This document shows, one piece after another, positions 57,114 through 64,000 of a DNA stretch of 64,000 nt (the first letter of the stretch is position 1; every line of letters begins with the position of its first letter). A program made the translations under genes and the position numbers. The stretch lies in the NCBI GenBank assembly GCA_005656395.1, contig SRSI01000045.1, positions 1 through 64,000 on the forward strand, read 5' to 3'. The notes under the pieces were generated by a model. The model had not been told where the DNA came from and made no database searches. It saw only the letters and a program-made list of their open reading frames with translations. Source of the DNA: Strongyloides papillosus. Lineage: Eukaryota; Nematoda; Chromadorea; Rhabditida; Strongyloididae.

Positions 57114-57117
57114 CAAT

Positions 57118-57560
57118 TTACAATTTAAATCAATAACAATTATTTCAATATCATTTGAGGTTTTTGTAAATTTCAATATCAAATCAAAGAATTCCTTTCA
57201 TGTAGAGTATACTAACTAGTTAGTACATAACCAATTACCTAAAGTAATGTTGTTTCAATCAATAAATAAAATTTCTCATAAACATAACTTTTGAATTCAA
57301 CTAATTTTATCTATTGTGATATTCGTTTTCTCAATGAATCTCATTCCACTAGTTTCTTTTATCAAATTTACTCATTAAACAATGACAAGTGTCTTTAAAT
57401 TAAATTTTTCTTTTATTCAACGCTTTGTTTCATAAACACCTAAAATAATCATATTAACTATTGCTATTTTCTTAATGAATTATCTTAAATCAGAATTTAT
57501 TTTCAAAGATCGTACAATTCTGGAAAGAAATTTTACATAGAGTTTACTATTAGATTCCCC
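57118..57560 (-). pseudogene. endonuclease relic, spacer 4, part 2
   Basis: Continuation of 53100-53687 after the LTR element, ending near the conserved upstream region of gene 5. Strongly decayed. Confidence 0.5.
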
Positions 57561-57791
57561 GATAATATCCTAAGGTAGAATCTGAATCTCTCAAAATAGT
57601 ACCAAAATCTATAACAAAAAGAAATAAAAATTAAAAAAATCTATTCAAAAAACATATTGTTAAAGAGGCTATCGCTACCTAGCAAACGTAAGAATCCGCC
57701 AATTTTGGCTTTTAATATTGGCTAAATTTATGACAACATCTAGATTAAAACAATTATTTTTCATGAAAAGATAATAAATTTATTTGTTTCA

Positions 57792-57806
57792 AAATCATAA
57801 ATCTCG
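57792..57806 (+). promoter_or_regulatory. conserved upstream block, gene 5
   Basis: AAATCATAAATCTCG followed by AACAAAAATTAT, ending 151 nt before the ATG. The second word GCTATCGCTACC...GCAAACGTAA begins near 57668. Confidence 0.6.
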
Positions 57807-57956
57807 AACAAAAATTATTGTTCTAATTACTGACACTATGTTTTTTGTTGAATAAAAGAAAGTTGGACATAAATTTTAAATAGTATCAATTTCCAATCAC
57901 AAATACAAATCAACTATAAAAAGATTGAAAAATTATTAATTTTATCAAAATTGAAA

Positions 57957-58433
57957 ATGAAATTTTTAATTTCTTTTTCTATTTTAGTTATCGCTACTTT
58001 TGTAAGTATAACTGAAACTAGAGTTCAAATTGAAGAAACAAGAAGACTACATCTTGAGAAATGGCTAACATATCATAAAGATCATGGTCGTTGTGTAAGA
58101 ATTGCTATAAAAGCTGCAAGACAATATGATAAAACATTCCATACAAAATACAAATTTACAAAAATCAGAACAGTAGAGAAATTGTCATATGGACCATTTA
58201 AATTAAGAATATTTTTCACTGCCTGTACTAAAACTTGTAAAAATAAAAAATCTCATAGATGTAGAAGACGTTGTCACCTCTTCCGTGCTACATTTGAAAA
58301 AGATGATTATGGAAAAGAAAAAATATCGGTAAAAAATTTAAATCATGAACAAGGAACAGGAAAAAAACCAATTAAATCAGAAAAAAAACCTGCAAAGAAA
58401 CATCACGGTGGAAAAAAATTTAGAAGAGAATAA
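57957..58433 (+). CDS. small basic secreted protein, array copy 5
   Basis: 158 aa from the ATG at 57957, matching the start of the other copies (two codons upstream only a TTG is in frame). Signal MKFLISFSILVIATFVSI, cleavage near ETR. Core: W36, C46, AIKAARQYDKTFHTKYKF, VEKLSYGPFKLRIFFTA, C90 and C94, C102, C106, HLFRATFE, KISVKNL. Five cysteines: an extra one (C102) sits just ahead of the conserved C106. The tail is short, K/H-rich, ending RRE like copies 6 and 7. Same candidate cystatin-like fold. Confidence 0.85.
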   Translation: MKFLISFSILVIATFVSITETRVQIEETRRLHLEKWLTYHKDHGRCVRIAIKAARQYDKTFHTKYKFTKIRTVEKLSYGPFKLRIFFTACTKTCKNKKSHRCRRRCHLFRATFEKDDYGKEKISVKNLNHEQGTGKKPIKSEKKPAKKHHGGKKFRRE

Positions 58434-58689
58434 ATTTCTAAAAAAATTGAAAAACAATTTTCAATTAAACAGCAGCTGTAATGAATAATTACATGCACTA
58501 AATTCTAAAAAAAAATTTTAATATTTTTATAACTATTAAATTTTAAACGATTTTTTTATTATTTATCTATGATTATAAAACTATTGTTTAAAACACATTA
58601 TAAAAACTTTTAAAAATGCATGTTATTACTCTAAAAAAATTATTTTTTATCTTTTTAACCGTGATTCTTTAAAATATATATTTTTTGAA

Positions 58690-58875
58690 GTTTGCATAAA
58701 TTGAGATCATCTTTTATACTTATTCTAAAAGCTTCGTTAACCATTGCCGAATTGATTGAATAATTTTTTATTAATTTTTTTCATTTAATAAATGTTGTGT
58801 TTTTTTTCTGATTGCTTCATAGTTGCTATTTTTTGTTTTATAATTTTCTGTAATCAGTTTACATATATTCATACA
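58690..58875 (-). pseudogene. endonuclease relic, spacer 5, part 1
   Basis: Linker part of the relic (minus-strand words comparable to NSAVVNKA in spacer 3), interrupted by the inverted-repeat element at 58876. Confidence 0.45.
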
Positions 58876-59975
58876 GAGACAATCTTATCATTATTTTCCT
58901 TGAATATTCATTTTAGTCCCTAAAGAAATTATTTTTGTTTCTTAAAAATCTTTTTTTTCCTTAAATGTATATTTTTTTATTTTTAAAATCATAAGTTAAT
59001 TTGGTTATAAAATATTTTAATAACAATGTAACTTACAATAATTAAAATAGTTTTTTTTATAAATTTAAAAATGTACAATATGAATTAGTATTATTTGGAA
59101 ATAATATAATTATTTTGATATTTTGCCTCAATATTTATAAGATTTTAAGTGATAATTAAATGAAATAAAAGTATTGTTAAACAATTTAGCTAGTCGAAAG
59201 GAAATCAAAAAAATTTTTTTGATACAAATTTATATCAATATGCGATTTGAAAATATAAACATTTCTATTTTAAGAATATTCTTTATCATTGGTCATAATA
59301 ATTAAACATTATATATCTACATTTGAAATAAATTATTGTAAAGCTTAATCTTATTCGTATAATAAAAAATTTGTTTTTTTTAAATAAAATTTATAAATAA
59401 TCAGAATATAGATATGGACATTTTTATAAAGTCCATTTTTAAAACTTTAAAATTTTATCACATTTCTTAGTGTTATAATTTTTTTACTCTTCGTAAAAAT
59501 TTATATTGGTATATTTTTCAATTAGCTTGGCTTGCTTTATACAAATAAATTCACGATCATAGTTAAACAACTTATTTTGATACAGTTATTGATATTTTAT
59601 TGCTTAAACAAAATAAATTGTCACACAAAAACTTTTGAAGTATATAATCTATCTGACAATAAAAAAAAATAATTAACAAAAAATTACTGGACATTCTTCT
59701 TTAATTTTTAAATAATTATTTCAAAAATATAGTAGTAATGTTCAATAGTATGTTGGTCTGAAATGTTTTATAGTTTAATTGTTTGTTTTTGTTAAACCGT
59801 TAAATGTAAAAATATTATATTCGAAAAAAAATTTTAAATTAGTTATTGTCAAAATTAAATTTTTTAGAGAAAAAAATATTTTAATAGAGAAGAAAACGAT
59901 TAAATAGGAAACAAAATGATATGAATATTTTAATTTGAACATTGTTTTTGGGAAAGAAAATGATGAGATTGTCTC
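58876..59975. mobile_element. 1.1-kb inverted-repeat element (MITE-like)
   Basis: Ends GAGACAATCTTATCATT at the left and, reversed, GAGACAATCTCATCATT at the right. It interrupts the spacer relic, and comparison with other units, which lack it, defines the boundaries. The interior is AT-rich without an ORF. I could not make out a clear target duplication. Confidence 0.7.
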
Positions 59976-60870
59976 AGTGTGTTATCCATAGTCAACATCA
60001 ATATTTATTTCAAGATCAGAATAGAGAAAAAAACCAGTAGTGTACTTTTCTTTTAAAATATACAGTTTACCTGTTTTTTTCATACTTTTTCCTTATATTT
60101 TTTAATCGAATACTCTTTTGTATACATTTATAGTCTAACTCTAAAATAAATGCTTCCCATTATAATATATTGAAGTCTTCGGCATGTTATAAATTAGATA
60201 AAAAGAAACAGTAATTTTCTTAAAATGCCTTTTCTTTTGAAGAACACCATGTTCATTTCCCGTTTCTTCGTTTCAAAAATTTACCATTCATTTTATTGAA
60301 TATATTTATTGCTTAACATTTATTTATTAAATCATATTTGCTTTTTTCTTCATATTCTAAATGCTAATATCTTCATTAAAATTTCGTTTTTTGAATATTT
60401 TGTAACCATCATTCAAGTTACAAGCAATTACTTAAAAATCAGCAAGGGTTTTTGTAAATTGCAACATCCTATAAAAAAAAATTTTTTTTCCTGTAGTGAA
60501 ACTGATTTGTTGGTTCATAACCTAATTGAATAAAATTATGTTCCTTTTCCGATTTTTAATAAAATTTTTTCTAACCACGCATATTGAAATTTAACTAATT
60601 TTAAAGATTATGCAAATTTTTCTCTTAAAATGATTCTTTTTTCACCTATTCTTTTATCTGATTTATCAATAAAACAATGGTGGGTGCTGTTTAAAGTGAA
60701 ATATTTTCCTTTATTACGTTTTTTTCACAAAAACTCAAAATCATCTTATTTTTTTTGTTGGTATCTTCTTCTTCAATATTTTTAATTCAGAATTCAACTT
60801 TAAAGTAGGTATATTTTTAAAATAAAATTTCAACTGATTGTGTTTTTAGGTCCCGCGATTAACATCTTTA
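59976..60870 (-). pseudogene. endonuclease relic, spacer 5, part 2
   Basis: Resumes at GTTATCCATAGTCAACATC and continues with the same order of decayed endonuclease pieces as spacer 1, up to the upstream region of gene 6. Confidence 0.5.
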
Positions 60871-61069
60871 GGTAAAACCTGAATCTCTATAAATATTACC
60901 AGAATCTAATAAAATAAATTTGAAAATGAAATTTTGTTAAAGTATCTGTTATCTCTTAACAAACGTGAAATACGACTAATTTTTTATTATGAACTCGGAT
61001 AAGTTGTTTGACACCATGTAAATTAAAGCTATTATTTTTCGTTAAAAGGAAGTAAATTTATTTGTTTCA

Positions 61070-61084
61070 ATATCATAAATCTCG
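61070..61084 (+). promoter_or_regulatory. conserved upstream block, gene 6
   Basis: ATATCATAAATCTCG (one mismatch) followed by AGCAAAAATTATAG, ending 152 nt before the ATG. Confidence 0.58.
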
Positions 61085-61235
61085 AGCAAAAATTATAGGT
61101 CTAATTATCAACATTTATTAGTTTTGTTGGAATAAAAAATATTAAGTATAAATCTCAAATAATATCAATATTCAAGGACAAATACAAATGAGGCATATAA
61201 AAGTTAAAAATTTCTCATTTTTGTCAGAATTAAAA

Positions 61236-61724
61236 ATGAAATATTTATTTCTTTTTATAATTTTAGCTTTTGCTATTTTTATAAGTTTAACTGAAACAAA
61301 ACGTTCTATTTCTGATAGAGAAAAAGATGAGAAATCAAGTGATAAAAAGTGGAAATCCTTAGATAAAAAATCCCGCCAATGTTCTGTAATTGCTAAATTG
61401 GCTACAAAAAAATACAATTTTATATATCATACACATTACAATTTATGGAGAATTACATTAGCAGAGAAAGCAGTAGGATCAAATTTAAAAATAAGGGTAT
61501 TTTTCAAGGCATGTGATAAAACTTGTAGCAGACATTTAAAAAATAAACGAAATAAGAGAAAGCCTAGAAGACACAGAAAAACTTGTAATATCTTCCGTGC
61601 CACATTTGAAAGAATTTCTGGTAGTAAGGAACCTATAATACATGTTAAAAATTTAGACCGAGATCAAGGAACAGGAAAACATGAAGCAAAAAAATCACCA
61701 CATTCTCATTCTAGAAGAGAATAA
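61236..61724 (+). CDS. small basic secreted protein, array copy 6
   Basis: 162 aa from the ATG at 61236, aligned with the other copies; an in-frame ATG 48 bases upstream would put a polar leader before the signal peptide and is less likely. Signal MKYLFLFIILAFAIFISL, cleavage near ETK. Core: W39, C49, AKLATKKYNFIYHTHYNL, LAEKAVGSNLKIRVFF, C93 and C97 (ACDKTC), a basic loop, C117, NIFRATFE, IIHVKNL. Four cysteines. The tail is H/S-rich and ends RRE. Confidence 0.85.
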   Translation: MKYLFLFIILAFAIFISLTETKRSISDREKDEKSSDKKWKSLDKKSRQCSVIAKLATKKYNFIYHTHYNLWRITLAEKAVGSNLKIRVFFKACDKTCSRHLKNKRNKRKPRRHRKTCNIFRATFERISGSKEPIIHVKNLDRDQGTGKHEAKKSPHSHSRRE

Positions 61725-61999
61725 ATATTTAAAAAGAATATTGAAAAACAAATCTTAATTAAATAATAGCTGTAATGGGAAATTACATGTACTAAATTAA
61801 GAAAAGAAATTGATTAAAAAAATTTAAATACCTTGACAATTATACGATTTTAAACAATTTTTCTATCATTTATGCATGATTGTAGAGCTATTGTTTAAAA
61901 ATTTTCATAAAAATTTGAAAAATATATGTTTTTACTTTAAAAGAAATTTTTTATTATTTTATTTCTGACAATTCATAAATAGCTACTTTTTATGTTTGT

Positions 62000-63060
62000 A
62001 TAAACCAAGGTCCTCTGTTATACGTATTTTTAAAATTTTATTAACAACTTCAGAATTGAATGAAAAATGTTCTAACAATCTTCCCTTGATTTAATAATTT
62101 ATGTGTTTTTTCCAATTGTTTCATAATTAGTTTTTTTTTTGTAATTTTTGTATTCCATTTACATAAGTTATCATAGTTGAAATTAATATTTGTTTCAAAA
62201 TCAAAAAAAGTAAAAGATAAATCATAAGTATATTGTACATTTAAAGCATAAAGTTTACTTGCTTTTTTTATACTTGCTCATTTTTTTTCTACTTGAACAC
62301 TCATTTTTATGTGCCCATGATCTGAACGAACAATAAATGTTTTTCAGTTCGTTATATTGACATTTTCAACATGTTTTAAACTGGATACTAAGAAATAGTC
62401 AATACCTAAAAATGCTGTTCCATTTAAAAAGTATAATCTCCATCTTCTATTTCTTTGTTTTACAAATAAATATTTAATATATTGAATACGCTCATTGCTG
62501 AAAACTTATTCACCAAATCATCCTCGTTTTTTCTTTTATAATCTAAATGATAAAATCAGCATTTATTTTTCTTTTTTTAAATACCTCGTAATTTACAATT
62601 TGAATCATTAACAACTATTTTAAAATTAGCAATAGTTTTTGTAAATTTTAAAAACTTATCAAAAGAAGATTCTCTTTCCTGTAGAGAATGCTGATTTGTT
62701 AGTGCATAGCTAATTACATAGAAGAGCGTTCTTTTTAATGTTTTAAATAGAATTTTTCTTAAACATAACTTTTGAATTCAACAAATTTTATTTATTGTGC
62801 ATATTCTTTCCTCACAATGAATCGTTTTCCACCAATTCTTTTATCAGATTTATCTACGAAAAAATGATAGGTTTGCTAAAACAAAATTTTCTTCTATTTT
62901 ACGTTTTGTTTTACAAAAATCTAAAATCATCATATTTACTTTTGTTATATTCTCCGTCGATATTTTTAAGTCAGAATTCACTTTCAAACTGCATACATTT
63001 TAAGGTAGAATTTTATATCGACTTTGTTATTAAATTCTCTGATCATCATCCTTAGATGAA
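62000..63060 (-). pseudogene. endonuclease relic, spacer 6
   Basis: Minus strand SDKRIGGKRFIVRKEYA survives at about 62857-62803, while the GDxN region has decayed (IVVNDSNCKLRG at about 62640-62605). The different damage in each spacer argues against any conserved product. Confidence 0.55.
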
Positions 63061-63265
63061 ACTAGAGTCTTTCAAAATGATACTAGATTTTAATATAATT
63101 AAAAAAACAATTTAAAATTTGAAGAAAAAATATTATTAAAGTGACCATCACCACATAGAAAACAGCGAGTTATCGATTTTTTGTTATAAATTTGGCTAAA
63201 TTTTTGACATCATGTAAATTAAAACTATTATTTTCCATCTAAAGGAAGTAAATTTATTTATTTCA

Positions 63266-63280
63266 AAATCATAAATCTCG
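63266..63280 (+). promoter_or_regulatory. conserved upstream block, gene 7
   Basis: AAATCATAAATCTCG followed by AACAAAAATTATAG, ending 152 nt before the ATG. Confidence 0.6.
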
Positions 63281-63431
63281 AACAAAAATTATAGCTCTAA
63301 TTATCAATATTATTATTTTTGTTGGAACACAAAAATATTAAATATAAATTTCAAATAATATCAATATTCATTTGCAAATACAATTGAAGTATATAAAGAT
63401 CAAAAATGTATTAATTTTATCAGGAGTAAAA

Positions 63432-63959
63432 ATGAAATATTTAATTTCGTTTTCTATTTTAGCTATCGCTACTTTTATAAGTTTGAGTGAAACTAGAAAA
63501 CTTTCACGTGAGATTGAAAAAGATGAGAGACAAGATCGTAAAAAATGGGAACCCTATTATAGATGTCATAAGACTTCAGAAATTGTTAAGATGGCTATTA
63601 GACAATACAATCGTGATCATCATACACATTACAGAAAAAAGAGAATATTATTAGCAGAGAAAACAGTAGAACGACCATTGAAAATTAGAGTATTTTTCAA
63701 GGCATGTACTAAAACTTGTAAAAGACATTCAAAATATAGAAAAAATAGTAGAAGATCTAGAAGGCACAGAAAAACTTGTGATACCTTCCGTGCTACATTT
63801 GAAAAAGAAGGCCGTGCTGAAGAACCTACAATACGGGTCAAAAAATTAGATGGTAAAGAGGATAAAAAAGAACATCGCCCAACTGGACGAGATACAACAA
63901 GACCTTCGAGACAATCATTACCTGAAAGAAGACAAAGAGGTAGAAGTAGAAGAGAATAA
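63432..63959 (+). CDS. small basic secreted protein, array copy 7
   Basis: 175 aa from the ATG at 63432 (the frame is open 60 bases upstream, but paralogues all start here). Signal MKYLISFSILAIATFISL, cleavage near ETR. Core: W39, C45, VKMAIRQYNRDHHTHYRK, LLAEKTVERPLKIRVFF, C92 and C96 (ACTKTC), an R/H-rich loop, C116, DTFRATFE, TIRVKKL. Four cysteines. The tail is very Arg-rich, ending RSRRE. Arg/Lys content suggests binding to a polyanion (nucleic acid, heparan-like glycan or mucin), which is only inference. The array probably continues past the window. Confidence 0.85.
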   Translation: MKYLISFSILAIATFISLSETRKLSREIEKDERQDRKKWEPYYRCHKTSEIVKMAIRQYNRDHHTHYRKKRILLAEKTVERPLKIRVFFKACTKTCKRHSKYRKNSRRSRRHRKTCDTFRATFEKEGRAEEPTIRVKKLDGKEDKKEHRPTGRDTTRPSRQSLPERRQRGRSRRE

Positions 63960-64000
63960 GTTTTTGAAAAGAAATCGGACAAAATTAAATCAAATAAAAA

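Larger units (their letters stand above)
44788..64000 (+). repeat. tandem array of ~2.2-2.4 kb units, each with one secreted-protein gene
   Basis: Seven head-to-tail units. Start-to-start spacing is 2243, 2180, 2337, 5803 (contains a 3.4-kb LTR element), 3279 (contains a 1.1-kb insertion) and 2196 bp. Homology covers the promoter, the gene, a 3' untranslated block (around AATAATTACATG) and an antisense endonuclease relic in the spacer. The array runs off the right edge of the window after gene 7. Confidence 0.9.

Noticed and set aside
61188..61235. Upstream ATG extension of array copy 6 (and similar extensions of copies 2, 5 and 7)
   Set aside because: All paralogues share a start at the MKYL-type signal peptide, and the extensions are non-conserved 5' untranslated sequence.
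45394..63959. Functional cysteine-protease inhibitor (true cystatin) call for the array genes
   Set aside because: The layout is similar but the QxVxG loop and the C-terminal PW-type hairpin are not visible, so inhibition is not claimed.
1..64000. tRNA, rRNA, CRISPR arrays or origins
   Set aside because: No cloverleaf-like GC-rich segments, ribosomal sequences or regularly spaced repeats were seen; short repeats present are explained by transposons.

Overview
This window looks like AT-rich nuclear DNA from an invertebrate, most likely a nematode. The evidence is indirect. Spliceosomal introns are very small (38-43 bp, GT...AG). There is a nematode-type UDP-glycosyltransferase relic, a trio of small secreted proteins resembling the nematode transthyretin-like family, mariner and TA-targeting MITEs, and several LTR retrotransposons. 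The very high AT content and tiny introns would suit the Strongyloides group, but that is inference. I see no rRNA, tRNA, CRISPR array or bacterial-style operon.

Layout. 1-0.43 kb: a mariner end cut by the window edge. 1.14-6.19 kb: an intact Ty3/gypsy retrotransposon (164-bp LTRs that read as identical, 5-bp target duplication, one 1492-codon gag-pol frame). 6.4-15.9 kb: three related secreted-protein genes or relics (about 6.4-6.9 kb minus, 9.5-10.1 kb minus, 15.3-15.9 kb plus), embedded in several diverged copies of a ~0.3-0.9 kb repeat module in both orientations and in several MITEs. 17.34-18.80 kb: a compact LTR element on the minus strand. 21.1-25.3 kb: a decayed gypsy element. 25.7-29.6 kb: AT-rich sequence with no recognised gene. 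29.6-31.5 kb: a MITE and a gypsy RNase H-integrase relic. 31.5-40.2 kb: a large imperfect palindrome carrying nested foldback transposons and a solo LTR, with a ~1-kb outer arm pair that is almost identical. 40.2-41.0 kb: a dead mariner transposase that abuts a UDP-glycosyltransferase pseudogene (41.0-42.5 kb).

44.8-64 kb: a head-to-tail tandem array of seven plus-strand, single-exon genes for small, very basic secreted proteins. Their core resembles a cystatin-like fold but lacks the inhibitory loop motif. Most units are about 2.2-2.4 kb. Each has a conserved upstream regulatory block ending 141-154 nt before the ATG, a TATA-like box and an antisense relic of an APE-type (LINE-like) endonuclease domain in the spacer. 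One spacer is interrupted by a 3.4-kb gag-protease-only LTR element and another by a 1.1-kb inverted-repeat element.

The most unusual points are these. Two different gypsy elements carry an additional RNase H domain after the integrase while the normal RNase H between RT and integrase has lost its catalytic residues, a parallel to what happened in vertebrate retroviruses. Two non-autonomous LTR elements have non-TG/CA ends and 4-bp target duplications. In the secreted family, two cysteines appear and vanish together across copies. The palindrome's near-identical outer arms flanked by much more diverged arms suggest gene conversion.
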